NCBI GenBank assembly: GCA_030522415.1
Contig: CM060104.1
Span: 9,807,501 to 9,871,500, forward strand
Origin: Channallabes apus
Taxonomy: Eukaryota; Chordata; Actinopteri; Siluriformes; Clariidae
Length of the DNA: 64,000 nt
Direction of reading: 5' to 3'
This document shows, piece by piece, positions 26,490 to 52,925 of the stretch; position 1 is the stretch's first letter; every line of letters starts with the position of its first letter. The notes beneath the pieces were generated by a model. The model searched no databases. It had not been told where the DNA came from and was given only the letters and a program-made list of their open reading frames with translations. Position numbers and translations under genes: made by a program.

Positions 26490-28215
26490 TAAATGAGCAA
26501 ATCATTTGGAATTTCCTGCGGAGCAGACCATCCTTGGAATTTCCAGGTCTGTCAATTTCTTCAGTTTTAGGAAAGTCTTGATTTGCGTCTTGAACGTCTC
26601 AGTCTTATAGAAATAAATGTCGTCTGGTCCATATTTTAATTCCTTCTTCTTGCCACTGTGCACCATTACAATGGATTTGAAATGAGGCAATCAAGATGTG
26701 ATTGAAGTGTAGACTTTCAGCTTTAATTCAATGAGTTGAACAAAACCTTTTGCTTCATGAAACATTTATGAATTACAGCCATGTTAGAAATTACAGCTCA
26801 ATTTTTACATACTCATGTAATAAGCCAATCATAAATAAATGATTTTTAATCCATGGAAACAAATCTCTGACTGCCTGAAGTCTGAAACCCACTGACATCA
26901 TTAAATGCTGAGTTTCTTCTCTTGAGCTCCTTTCCTGCAGCCTCCTTCACTTACTGCTTGTTTGTGGGTTATTCTGCCTTCAGTTCTGTCTGAAAATCTT
27001 ACTTAATTGAGCTTGAGTTGACTCCGGAATAAAAAAAAAAATCCAATTTATTTTATGCTTTACTTTGGGTCATTCTGTATTGTTAAGCATTATCCTGCCC
27101 GTTTTTCAACATTTGACAGAATCTGAGCATGTATAGGTCTGTATACTTCTGAATTCATCTTGCTACTTCAAAACATCATCAATAACATCAACAATAGTCA
27201 TAATTGATCCAGTTCAGCAGTTCCATGGTGCCTCCACCATGTTTGATGATGATGATGGTAAGCTTTGGGCAGTGCCTCCGAGGGGCTTGGGTGTGTTGGC
27301 GCCACACTAGGATAGCCAAGACACCTACTTAGGGTGTTGTTGTTTTATTTTAATGTGTGAATACCATATTTTAAAATGTTTAATGAATTAATTACATTAT
27401 GTATATAATGTATATAAATTATAATGGATATAATTAATATTTTTAATAATTTAATAGCATAATGAATTAATCTGATTCAGCCAATCATGCGCTGATCTTT
27501 TAACCTTAATTTCACATCCTGTTAGCCAAAGTACAATTTTTTTGTAACTTAGCATTAGTGAAGAATTAACGAAATCCTAATGGATCGTTTTTGTACTTAA
27601 TCGATGTTCATGTTTTGTTACAGAGATGTCTTACGGTAAGTGCACCTGTTGCCTGTTATGTAGTTAATCCTTTTGGTGACTGAAGCACAAATTCTGGCTC
27701 TTTCTAATTCTCTGTATGCAGTGCTTGTTTATATAACATTAGGTCGATGAAACTGAATAGTGTTGGTTCATTACTCAAGGTGTTTAGTACCCGACAGCAT
27801 ATTTTTTTTCTCACCACGGAAACAATTCTGTGATCATCCATTTTAGCTGTCCTCTAAATTCTTCCAGGCTCTATGGTGTTGCTGAGTTCAGCAATGCCGC
27901 TTCCTTTTAATAAATATACCAAATTGTTGATTTGGCCACTATTAAAGTTTCTGCTGTCTCCCTGATAGGTCTTTTTTTTTGTTCAACCAAATAAGGGGCC
28001 TCCTTCACTTGCCTCGACACCTCATTGGACTGCATGCTGTTAGTTCCCATGAACAACTATCAGATGCAAATTCAACACTTGCAATCAAAGGCAGATCTTT
28101 TATGTCCTTAGTCTGTTGTGAAATAACTAACTAACAAACAGGCCACAACCCGCAATCAAACTACTTATCGGTAAGTACGTCCAATTACTTTTGAGCCTGT
28201 GAAAATGTAAACAAA
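26490..28215 (-). mobile_element. decayed Tc1-like transposon
   Basis: The - strand carries broken pieces of a Tc1 transposase, for example VAKSTIWYIY followed by a stop near 27939-27910 (helix-turn-helix region). The + strand shows Tc1-family wording such as GTGCCTCCACCATGTTTGATG near 27230. The interval 27300-27760 looks foreign or very diverged. Frames are riddled with stops. Confidence 0.65.
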
Positions 28216-29484
28216 ACAAAAAAAACAACACGGGTTAATTTATAAGTTTTTATCTTAACAGTGTCTTCTATTCACGTTAACTGAACCAGAGAATGTGAAG
28301 ATTTCTATCATGAGCAGTTACTCCAAAGAGTTCAAAGATTTTATCGGTTTAATTTCCTTCTTTTATTTTTGTAGCTGATGATTATAACCATCATTGTGCT
28401 CACAGCTTTTCACGGTGTTTGCATGCATTTCACACTGTTTTTTTGGCACTCGTTGCAAATCTACGTGATGCATATTGTGTATCCTGAAAGTACATGAATG
28501 TGATATTATCCATGGACATTATTCATATTCCAAGGTCATTGTCATTTTTCATTGTTTACTAAAAATGACAGTAGATACAAATGCCAATAAAAAAAAAACA
28601 AGTTTAAAAACTAGTAGTGCAGCTGAAGAGCTTGACGTTCCCATAAGACAAAGTGTTTGCTGTTATTATACATGTTTAGGCTTGGATTAGCAACATGCAT
28701 GAACATGCTCTTCATTTGCCATGTGAAATGGTCCTCAGTATTGGCAACGTCCTGGGATTATCTGTGGCCTTTTTCTCATTAAAGTGCAGGGGTAAGATAC
28801 ATCCAGCCTTCCTGATCACTTTGTGGATTGTCGGTTATGTTGGACGCTCATCCTGTTCGATCCTGTTGGGAAAACTTCCATCATGTCCCAGAAACTCTTC
28901 CCAACTGAGAAGAAAAGTCATGTAATCATTTCATGCAAGACTAAACCTGTGACTAGCATTAGAGTCAAAACTGCAGAAATCAATGCACAGGTTGATAGGA
29001 GGCTAAATTCTGGCCTTCGCGCACCCTCACAGTACTGTGGCCTGAATTTGAGCCCCCCTATGACTTGTGCATTTTTGCTGCCTGCCTTTCATGTTAAGGG
29101 CAATGTGTAAATTATTCAGTTGCCTGTGTGAAGCACAGACCTCTGCCTGGCCAGCTAGAACAGGTTGAGACAGGAGTGGCAATGTTTGTTGTTGCTTGTG
29201 CGTGTGTGTTTGTGTGTGTGTCTGTGTGTGCGCTTGTGTGTCACCCTGCTGGGAACTGGCTTTAAACTCCTATGTGCTTTAGTCTGACTGACACAATCAG
29301 TGAGCTTCTCAACTCTTACAGGCCACTTTTAGTTCTTTTTTTAATACTGTTAGGAAAAAGCAAATCAGCAAATTTCACAGACACACACACACAGATTGAG
29401 CAGGTTTAATGTCTAACTTGCTGGAGATTATTATCACGCTGACACGATGTAAAGACTTGTCAGTATTTAAACAAAATCACGACA
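28216..29484. other. intergenic stretch between the Tc1 and hAT elements
   Basis: Short frames at 28475-29110 show no family likeness. Short GT (29196-29250) and CA tracts are present. Confidence 0.45.
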
Positions 29485-29492
29485 AATTTGCC

Positions 29493-30431
29493 TAGGGCTG
29501 GGCGATATGGCTGAAAACTGTATCACGATATCAGTGTTTCATATCAGTCGATATCGATAATTATTGATATTTTTTATGACCCATTTAAAATAAGGACCAG
29601 TAGAAGAATATATTATATTTAAACATTTTTATTTTAAACTTAACCTTCCTATGATCATAGTCCCCTCAGTTATTAAGACAGAAATGTCAACATCCATGGG
29701 AAAATAATTAAAATGTCTAGACATAAAAGTCTAGACATAAGTCTAAAGTCACAATGAACACTTAACAATTATCTCTTAACATTTAAGGTGCAAAATTAAA
29801 AGAAAATGTAAGAAATGCTTAATAAAGTGTAATAAAATAGTGAAATGTGTTTATTATATCAGATGCCTTTAGAGAAAACTACAACAAAAATATATTGTTG
29901 TAATATATTTGAGTTTGATGTTAATTCACTGGCGGGCCACCAGGGGGCAATACTGCGCTGTATACTATACGTGTCGTGTGCACTGAATGCAGTAAAAGAA
30001 GAATACCGTTTCTTTTCCTCTGGTTGTCTCACACAAAAAGCAAGTAATATTATAGATGTTAGTTGTGCATATTGATGCAAACATAACAATTGTCATACCA
30101 AAGAATAAACTACCCGCCAATGTGGCTAGTGAGACTAAAGTTATTACCCGCCACAGCCGAATTTTACCCGCATTTGGCGGGTGGGCGGGTACAAATGTCA
30201 ACGCCATCTTGTCTCTGTTTATGCTTCCTGAATCGCGACCGTACTACTTCCGGGTCCTAGAGCCGGTCACGGAGCGAGTGCGCATGACAGCAACCAAACT
30301 AGCTTTGCGACCTGCGTTTTCTTCCGACAGAGAATAAAAAATATCGAACGTTCTATCGAATAATTTTTTTATTGATATCGATCACGTGTCTATCGCGAAA
30401 CATATCGTTATCGTTTTATCGCCCAGGCCTA
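29493..30431. mobile_element. non-autonomous hAT-like DNA transposon, 939 bp
   Basis: The ends are inverted: TAGGGCTGGGCGATA on the left, and the right end read on the other strand is TAGGCCTGGGCGATA. The 8-bp flanks are AATTTGCC (29485-29492) and CATTTGCC (30432-30439), seven of eight matching, which is the hAT target-site size. No transposase frame is present. The interior has GC-richer, promoter-like sequence. Confidence 0.75.
29937..29948 (+). promoter_or_regulatory. CTCF-core-like motif inside the hAT-like element
   Basis: CCACCAGGGGGC fits the CTCF core consensus. It is a motif match only. Confidence 0.35.
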
Positions 30432-30439
30432 CATTTGCC

Positions 30440-32835
30440 TGATGTTAACAGGGTAATCTTAGGTGAACCGCAGTTGTCAGTTGGTATTGAAGCAGAATCG
30501 ACCTAATAGACATACAATACAATGGTGGATTGAGTTGAGCTCAATTTGAGAAATGGGAATCTGAAATATTCCAGCTAATGTACTACACAAATCACCACAA
30601 TGGGCCGAAACCTAAACATGTGTAACTGTACGGAACAAAATGCTTTCATGGCCGCTCATTCCTTTTGAATATCATCCAAACACAACCCACTCCATCACTT
30701 CAGGTCTGAGTCCTGCCATAGACCTTCTTCACTTTTGATCTTCTCCTACGAGCTAAAGAATGTTGGCACACAATATGATAAAGTTTCTGATGGAGGGACA
30801 CCGTGGTACATTTCTGGTCAGAGTGGCTCACAGCATGTTCAGCACTTAATAATAAATCATGTAATAAATCATGTAATAAATAATAAAACACTCACGCATG
30901 TGATTAATTTAGCTATGGAGCATGTACAGTATATAATTCTGTGGGTTGGGCCAGCAAACCAAACCCTCAGTTTTTCTTCTTTCTTTTTGATCTGGTGAGT
31001 TTAACTTTATTTTGCATCTCACTAATCCAGTATTTTAAAGGCAGATTAAATGTCTCGTCAATGCCAACTGCAACTACAACTTCTTGTAAACAGTTTGTCA
31101 AATTAAGATATGATCTAGAAATGCATTTGCACTCATGTTATTGCTGCGTTACTTTAGTATGGAAGGTACGCGGCCATTAAATTTACATTTAAGCATTTGG
31201 AATGACATTTAAGAATTAAGATGCCCTTATGTAGAGTGACTTATATTTTGTCCCTTTATACATCTTTGCAGTTGAGGGCTAAGGGACTTGCTCAAGGGCC
31301 CAACAGTGGCAACTTTTAGTTTAGTGATTGTGGGGTTTGAACCTGGGACTTTCCGAACCGTAGTCCAGTGCCTTAGAATTAATGTTTTGAAGGAGTACCA
31401 TTATATTTTTGCCATTAAGTATGTATATATTAGAATAATTATATAAATCTTCTTAAAGGTTAAGCAGGTAAGCTTTACTATGTTCATAGTATTTGCATAA
31501 GCAATAACACGTTCATATGCCATTTTTATGATTAAATGTGTGAATAATCCGGTGAATACAGAGAAATAGATTAATATAATTACAGTACATAAATTATTTA
31601 TTCATTAAATATTTATATCTAAATATTTTCTGTTTGATTGTATTGTTGTGTGACAAATAATGTCAGAAGATGGACTTTATCCTTGGATAATATTTAAAAC
31701 AATGCAAGACCATGAGAATTATCAAATGAATAATGGATGTTTTTAATTCTATTTGTTAAAATATTGACAGAAAGTTTTGTAATGTGCAATTCATGTGGTA
31801 ATGTATGAAATATATGAGGCATACATTTTGAGTTGTTTGTTTTCTTGTTAGTTACATTGGCTTATCCCTCTGGAAGTTGGACGTACTGTCTGAAAAAAGC
31901 TGATGGTACTTATAAAGTAAACTACAAACTTTAACCAACATTTATTACAAGGTGTTCTTTGGGTGTATTTACTTACAGACAGTTAAGAAAAGCAAAGGAA
32001 AGAAGAAAAAAAAAAACACTGAATCAACACAGCATAACTCATAGGACAAATGTTAAATATACCAGCATAATTACACTGAAAAAAAAAAGACATTACTGAG
32101 CTAATTTCCTGAAAAATTAAAGTGCTATAACATAATTTGAAACACTGCTGTGTTTAATATACCCACATGCGATAATAGAAGGAAAATGGTCAAGTATAAA
32201 AACACTAATTACAATACTTAAAGTCTAATAAATAAATAAACTGAGGGAAAAAAAGTTAAGTATTTCCTAATGATGTTTAGCAGATGATAAGAGTGTATTT
32301 GGTAAGGTTTTCCAGGCTATGGTTCTATGGGTTACTACACAGGCAATACCATTACTAGAGTGGAAACTCAAACATTGTCTACCAAGATAGTTACCATGTG
32401 AATATTTGTGTATGGACTATGCAGGTTCAGAATTGGGTTAACTGTATTGCTTAGTTATTAAACACTGAAAACTATTTCATGTACCTGAGCTGTGAGAATA
32501 GTTTAATTCATCCCTGATTTCTGCCAGCAAGAAAGTAGTCTATTGAAAAGTGTCTTTCCACGGCTTACCAAACATGACAAGGCAACATGCCAAGCAAAGC
32601 TGACCTTGTGTAAGGGCGTTAATGTATAGAGATAGACAAGGAAATCCTGAGATTTTCTGCTAAGGCTTTGCTGCCCCCTTGTGTTGACTAATGCTCTAAA
32701 TGAATGGGTTACACTCCTTAGCATCTTTAAAATCATGACTTTAAAGTGCTCATAATCAAATCTTCCTACAGGTCAACAAATGACATTCTGGAACAAAACA
32801 CCAATCAGATGCAAGAACGCAGTTTTAAAATCTGT
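30440..32835. other. intergenic stretch downstream of scmh1
   Basis: A small AATAAATCATGT tandem lies at 30850-30885, with one SINE B copy; otherwise AT-rich with no recognised gene. Confidence 0.5.
31180..31378 (-). mobile_element. SINE family B copy, worn
   Basis: The tail-side TTTACATTTAAGCATTTGG is followed by GCTCAAGGGCCCAACAGTGG, GGGTTTGAACCTGGGA (B box in reverse) and CCGAACCGTAGTCCAGTGCC. Confidence 0.65.
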
Positions 32836-33499
32836 CAAACGACTTCATATTTTTATTTCAATCTTATCACAATGTATGAATTCTAACAATATAGTACAAA
32901 ACTGTAAAAAAAGTACAAATTAACTGGACACATCATAAACAAGACCATACAAAAGCAATGCAGTTTATCATGGCATTAATTGCAGTTAATTGTGTAGATA
33001 TGTATAAAGTACAGTATTAGATATGAAAGTACCTCAGCGAGATATGAATTAGAACCAGTCCCAAAAGTCAGTGGAGCAGATCTAGTGTTTGTGTGATTTC
33101 TGGTTGAAGAATACTGAAGGAAAAAGTTCAAGCCCTTTTTGATTGCGGCTATAGAAGATAAAAATAAGATTGTATTTAAAAACCGAGGCCTGAAAATGGC
33201 CTGCCTACTTATCCATGCAGCTCTGATCCTGCATAGCTCAAGACATGGCAACAACAGGAACAACAGCATTGTGGGTAGAAATGTGCATTAGTTAACAGAC
33301 CCGATCATGAGAACAGGGATGAGTGTGCTACACATAATGGGCACCAAAACAAATGAGGACAAGAAAAAATTAAATGGTAACAGACATGGAGACAGACATT
33401 CAGAAATGACCACTGCAAAGAAATTAATGCTTCAGTGGATGTCCACTACAGTATGTGCTGTGTGGAGTAGGGGAGGGGTTAAAGGTCAGCCTCTCGTGC
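32836..33499 (-). other. scmh1: scmh1 3' UTR with poly(A) signal
   Basis: No coding frame follows the stop. The first AATAAA on this strand is at 32857-32852, with AT-rich sequence after it, so cleavage near 32836 is likely. Confidence 0.5.
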
Positions 33500-47031
<13,532 letters not shown>

Positions 47032-47607
47032 GATTCTATTGGACCTGGATCGCCCTGTTTAAATGCACACAAAAACAGACAATATCAGACATTAAATAAT
47101 CTTCATTCACTCCATCAATCACATGTAGAATTAAGATTTCTTACAATAAATGGTCAAGTTCAGGCTTAGGTTCTTCGTCAGTTGAAAGGACTTCTTTATA
47201 GCATTCCCTTGTATAATTAATTAGATTTAAGTGAACTAAATATTGTTGAGATAAAATGTAACTCGCTCTGCAAAATGCTGTAAATATAATTCATGTTTAA
47301 ATGTGCAAATGTAGGAAATGAGGATGAAAAATCTGTGGCCAGAATAGTGCAAATTAAGAAGCGCAGCTGAGTTAAAGCAGTGACAGCAGAGTGCAAAAAA
47401 AGTGAGTGGCACAAGACTGAGGTAATGAAAGTCAATGGAGATTAGTGTAAATGAATACGTCTGTTTACATTGAGGGAATCTTGATGGTGCTATAGAGTGC
47501 AAAAGTGGACGGTACTGAACTGTAACGTTTCGCTAATGTTTTATAGAGCGCATGAACTGGGGAAAAAACGTTCAGAAATACGTGCTTATCCTGTAGTAAG
47601 CACTAAT

Positions 47608-47634
47608 TATAATAATAATAATAATAATAATAAT
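47608..47634. repeat. (AAT)n microsatellite
   Basis: Nine AAT units in the scmh1 5' region. Confidence 0.9.
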
Positions 47635-47649
47635 ACGATGAGCACCCAT

Positions 47650-48770
47650 ACCTTAGTCCTGCATTAGTGTGGGTGGGGGGACACGGTCCGTTTTCTCTTG
47701 CTTTCAAAAGAAGGGCGCCTTTTTCGAGGATGGCGTCCAAATCCAGGCGCCTGGAGTTCCTCCCTCCCTCTATCTCTCTCTCTCTCGCTATCGGCCAAGG
47801 AAATGACAGACAGCAACGTTATTTTCTTGGGACACGGCAAGCTCAGGCTAAATCATAAACGCAGGATTTGACACAGTGCACTACATAGGGCTATGTAGGC
47901 ATCTCACACGTTACCTAGTGCACTTCCATAGGGACTACAGAGCCATTTGGGAGTCGACCTAACAGAACAAGCTCGAATATAAAGAGCAAGAACTGTTAGC
48001 GATGAAAGACTGTTTTTTTTAATTGCCGTCACTAAATATTAAACATATTTACTTTAAAATCGGCAAAATGGATAATGTAGACAGAACAACAGTGAAGGAA
48101 ATTACACGTATCAAATAAACAGCTCAATGCTTACTTGCGTCACGTGTCTCATAAGTTTCAATTAAAACTCGTTAGTTGGCTACCAAATTAAATTATTGAA
48201 TCTTTAATATGTACATTATGTTTCTGTAAACTGGGACAGTATTTATAAAATATCCTTAGGTGACCCGGTTGAGTGTGCATATCAGTAGTATATGCAGTAA
48301 CATACGTCACACGCTCGGGGATATTCTCTGTATGGCTAGGCTAACAACAACAGCAGCAGCAGCACAGTGTATGCGCTTAGCTACGCGACCTACAGCTGTG
48401 TCTATGAGGAAATCTAGCTAGGCTAAAATTGCTAGTGTATGCGAGCTCACTAGGCTAACAAAACCCACGTACACCAAATAGCTGGGCTAACAAGAACAGT
48501 AACGTCTATGGGCTAGCTAAGCTAATAATAACAAGACGTGTATATGGGCTAACAACAATAGCAGTGTATATGCCTAAACCCAGTGGCGCCCCCGTCTACT
48601 CAGCACGCTAGCATTTTATAAATCATTATTCAATACAGCAATACTGTAAATAATGTAATAATACAAAAGTAGCCAAGTTACCTCGTTCGAACTTCGCTAA
48701 TATAACAAATGTGACGTTATTCCGACATGTTTCCTAGCGCGCGTGCAGTGTGTTTGTAGTGATGGGAGGG
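47650..48770 (-). promoter_or_regulatory. scmh1: scmh1 5' region: two candidate non-coding first exons
   Basis: Two donor sites suit 5' UTR exons: ACTAAG|GTATGG with the exon ending at 47652 (upstream sequence 47660-47870 is GC-richer and lacks an open frame) and CGAACGAG|GTAACT ending at 48682 (flanked by CpG-rich sequence to about 48770). Either joins the 47054 exon with stops upstream of the chosen Met. They may be alternative promoters. The start sites are not visible. Confidence 0.35.
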
Positions 48771-48916
48771 GAGAGCGGGGTCGGCTGGAGGAGAGGGGGG
48801 AGGGAGGGGACCCCCAGACAAGCATTTTACACACGTTAGTTTTTATCAAAGCAAAATGTTTTTTTTTTTTTTGGGTGATTCTTTGTATACAAATAAATTT
48901 ACAACAACAATAAATG

Positions 48917-49212
48917 TTGTGTGCAGCATAGTGGTTGTGGTTAGGACTGTGGCCTCGCACCTCCAGGGTTGAGGGTCCGATTCCCACAACTGGGCTGTGT
49001 GCATGGAGTTTGCATGTTCTCAATATGCCTGGTGGGTTTCCTCCAAGTACTCCGGTTTCCTCAAAGTCACACATTAGGATTATTGGCAATTTCAGATACA
49101 CTATGTGTGTGAGCATGTGTGCCAGGTTGTATCCTGCCTCATGCCCAAAGTTTCCTGGGATGGGATCCAGGCTTCCTGTGACCCGGTGTATAGAATAGGC
49201 AGTATATAAGAT
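48917..49212 (+). mobile_element. SINE family A copy
   Basis: It starts GCAGCATAGTGGTTGTGG, then has CCTCCAGGGTTGAGGGTCCG (worn B box), TGCATGGAGTTTGCATG and TATAAGATGAATG at the end. A family B SINE abuts its tail. Confidence 0.7.
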
Positions 49213-49216
49213 GAAT

Positions 49217-49420
49217 GCATTTACATTTACATTTAGGCATTTGGCAGACGCTCTTATCCAGAGCGACTTACATTTTTATCTCATTTATACATCTGAGCAG
49301 TTGAGGGTTAAGGGCCTTGCTCAAGGGCCCAACAGTGGCAACTTGGTGGTTGTGGGGTTTGAACCTGGGATCTTCCGAACCGTAGTCCAATGCCTTAACC
49401 ACTGAGCTACCCCTGGCCCA
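49217..49420 (-). mobile_element. tRNA-headed SINE, family B, near full length
   Basis: On the - strand GGTAGCTCAGTGGTTAAGGC (A box) and CCCAGGTTCAAACCCC (B box) form a clear tRNA-like head. The body has GGGCCCTTGAGCAAGGCC and GTCGCTCTGGATAAGAGCGT, and the tail is (AAATGT)n. Confidence 0.82.
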
Positions 49421-49659
49421 CCGGGAATGGATAGATGCTGCCTCAGTGCAGTTGAACTGTATTGGCGTGAGCTGAGAGCACCTCGCACACACAGCGGGGT
49501 CTGTTCCTTTCCTGAGTGTAGCTGCTGTGTTCTCACTAGCACAATCCAAGAGCCGATGAACTGGATTGAACACGGGCTTCTGTTCAAATGGACAAAACCC
49601 CCATGTACACTTTCACAACAGATAATCTATTTGATTCAATCTGAATTATTTTCATTTGT

Positions 49660-50560
49660 TTCGGTTGTTTGTAGTTCAAAGAGGCCATGCCATTAGGTTA
49701 AACAAAACAAAAAGACCTAATAGAGAGATAGCAGAACATTTAGAAGTGGACAAATCAACAATTTGAAATATTTTTAATGAGCTGCACTGGTGAACTCAGC
49801 AACTCCAAAAGGAATGGAAGAACACAGAAGATAACTAAAGTAAATTAATTGTTACCTTGGTGAATATTTTACAACAGTAAGCCAGGGCAAGAACAATGGG
49901 GGAGATATGTGTATTAATGTTAAAGTCTACAATCACGTGATGGCTTTATACTGTAAATGTAAATATAGATGCTTTACCTTAAGTTGCAAAGCACTGGTAA
50001 TGCTCAAGCAGATTTGAGGTACAACATAAAGACCTTTAAAAGACCCACATTTAAAGTTAAACTCTGCATTGTTCTGAAGCCAATAATAATAATACTGGAA
50101 TATTCGTAAAAGAAGAGAATATGGAGAAGTAATGAAGGATTCACCATATCATCATCAAACACAGTAGAGGCAGTGTTATGGCATGGGCATGTATGGCTGC
50201 TAGAGGAGCTGGGTCACTCAGTAGCAAGGTGAACAGCGCTTCTTTCTACAACTCAGAACAATGCTTTACATAAAGATGGATAATGATTCGAAACATACCA
50301 CAAAGACACTCACAGAGAGTAAATATTCTTAAATTGCATTCAGTCACCTGACCTCAACCCAAATCAGCCTAATATTTATAATAGCTTGTCCAATTACCGA
50401 TGAGCATGAAATTATGGAGGGGCTTTTACCAGGTAATGAGCTGGGAAAAAAATCAGTCTGCACTTCACTTTTTCTTATCTTGATTGATTCAAATCCATCG
50501 TGTTTGTGAGCAGCGACCAAAAATATGAAACACTGTTTCACTGTTCAGATATTTTTGGAC
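49660..50560 (+). mobile_element. Tc1-like transposase fossil
   Basis: In shifting frames the + strand shows REIAEHLEVDKSTI (near 49722), VMAWACMAARGAG (near 50177), NDSKHTTKT (near 50282) and an intact QSPDLNP at 50341-50361. These are Tc1 landmarks in the correct order. Stops and frameshifts mean it is dead. Confidence 0.8.
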
Positions 50561-51031
50561 CTCGCTGTTTGTAGATAGAAAAAGGTCAACAAAAACTTTT
50601 TTTATCTATTCATCCTTCATCAATAACAACTGTTGGACTGTATCCTGGTCAAGGTCAATTTAGACATTTGTCAGACATTTTACAAGATGAAAAGGGGGGC
50701 AAAGTAATTACAAAGTAATTTTGACTCGGGGGGCAGACACAGTTTCAGCTGAGTCTCAGACTCATCAGGTTTGAGCTTATGAACTTTTAAATTCAGCAAA
50801 AACTAAAACATCTCAACTCATTTTAAGTTTGTGTGTGTGAAAGTGAGAGAGACCTTAATACATACTACACATCCTCTTTCGCGTATCATTATGGGAAAAA
50901 ATGAAAGCACATAAAAACACATTCAAATCACTGCAAAGACAAGTTGAGATTTTTTGATAATTTTTCTTAATACTTCCAATAATGGTAGTATTATATGAAT
51001 AATACAACCAATATATGAATGGCAAATATCA

Positions 51032-51152
51032 CTCACTCACCTTCTATACCGCTTTATCCTGTATTCAGGGTCGCGGGGACCTGGGGCCTATCCCAGGAGG
51101 CTTAGGGTACGAGGCAGGGTACACTGGACAGGGTGCCAATCCATCACAGGGC
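51032..51152 (-). mobile_element. SINE family A tail fragment
   Basis: Reverse tail half: ATACCGCTTTATCCTGTATT, GGGTCGCGGGGACC and CCAATCCATCACAGGGCA. Confidence 0.6.
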
Positions 51153-51689
51153 ACACTGTTTTTTCTCAAGAGGCCAACAAATCAATTCTAAATGGTAGTC
51201 ATATCATTCAGTTTCTGAAAAATTTTCAGAGTTACTAGGTCATAATAACAAAGTGCTACCTAGATAATGTTGAAAACCCACCCATAAGACCATAACGCTT
51301 TGAACACTGCTACATAGGATCCCATTGGGCAGAAAAATTCCCAGTCTGCTTAAAAGTATTTCAAATTATAACCTCCTAGATAGGACCAACATCCTACATC
51401 ACTATGAAGTAATCGTGTGCATACATATCTGTTAAAGGGACTGCATGGGGGTTAGAATTGTGAGATGTGGAAAGTACTCTGCAAATGTAACTAGTTTTGG
51501 CACTGGTAAGATTGCTGTAATGACTTATATGCAAACGTGAAGCTGACAATAAAACATGGCATAAGATTTATGGAACTGAGTTCAACACTGAAAGGGGTTA
51601 GAAAAGGAACTGGTATTTGAGAAGACTTCCCCAAGCTGATGAGTTGAAATTTCTGATTGAGGTTGCCAGAGTTTTGCTGGTTTTTACTG

Positions 51690-51892
51690 GTTGCTTCCCA
51701 TGCTTGATGGGTTTCCTCTGGTTGGCGTTCCCAAATTGCCTGTAGTGTGTGAGTGTGTGTATATGTGTGTGCCCTGCAATGGACTGGCACCCTGTCCAGG
51801 GTGTACCCTGCCTCATTCCCTATGTCTCCTGGTATAGGCTTCAGGCCCCTCGCAAGCCTGTATACAGGATTAAGTGGTATATACAATGAGAC
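51690..51892 (+). mobile_element. SINE family A fragment, 5' truncated
   Basis: Forward body and tail: GGTGGGTTTCCTC-like start, CCCAAATTGCCTGTAGTGTG, CTGGCACCCTGTCCAGGGTG and TACAGGATTAAGTGGTATA. Confidence 0.6.
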
Positions 51893-52860
51893 GAGACGAT
51901 GAGGCTGTAAAGTGCCTAAAGATACAATAAAAAATTGTATTGGTTGTTTAATTAGCAACCTTAGTAGCAATCTTATTTCCTCTCTCGTCTGTTCCAACCA
52001 CTCAGCATTCAGCATCACCAGTATACTAATCACCAACCTGGTCATCATCTGCACCTGTTTCTCACTGGTTAATGCCTTAAGTTAGATGTTGTTTGTAATT
52101 GAATGATTTGTAGATCACTCTGTGGCTTAAACAAACAACAACGACAAAAAATTATTCATTTAAAACTGGTCAGGCAGGTACTGGACTAAAAACGAGAGGC
52201 AAAAAAGTTCTTCAGGAATCCTGAAAAACTATTCCTCAAGATTGCATTAAGTCTGTCTTATTAAGTCTGTGGCAAAATATGAGGAAATGAGGGGTGACTC
52301 ATGACTTTAGCATTGTACTGTACACGTCGCTTAACACAACACAGAATTATAATATAATTACAATATAATTATAATATACAGTATACTGTACATTTTGTGA
52401 TTATTTTACTGCAATTATAGTGCAATATAATGATATTCATAAATGTGGTGAGAAGAATTAACCAATCAGGATTGGCCATTCTTTCCTTTTCTACGTAAAA
52501 AAAATCTTACTCCAGAGCGTACATGTTTTTTTGGGGGGGAACTAACCAGACCTTAAAACATTTTATTACCTGAGATATGTGCACACAATACACCAGATAT
52601 TAAAATATGTAATAATTTATTTTTCCAAAAAGTATTTAAAAACTAGGTGTAAAATGTAAGTTCACTGATCTTACTACAATCCTTAAAGGAATCAGCAGTC
52701 AGGTGTTACTGCAAAAGATCAGTTAATCATCAGGAAGTGTGACAACTTCTATAAAAGGAGAACTTCTGGAGCACTCAGTTACTTTCTTTTTCCTGTGATT
52801 GTATAGTAGAATATGTCATCATTTGACCGTATTAAGGGTGTTCCAGGGCCATTCCACACA

Positions 52861-52925
52861 TACAGCACTAACAGTGCTGTTCATTATTATTGGCACCCCT
52901 GGTTAAGATGTGTTCTTAGGCTTCT
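52861..52925. repeat. DNA-transposon terminal-like fragment
   Basis: TTATTATTGGCACCCCTGG plus TTAAGATGTGTTC resembles terminal sequence of a fish Tc1/mariner family. The edges are unclear. Confidence 0.25.
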
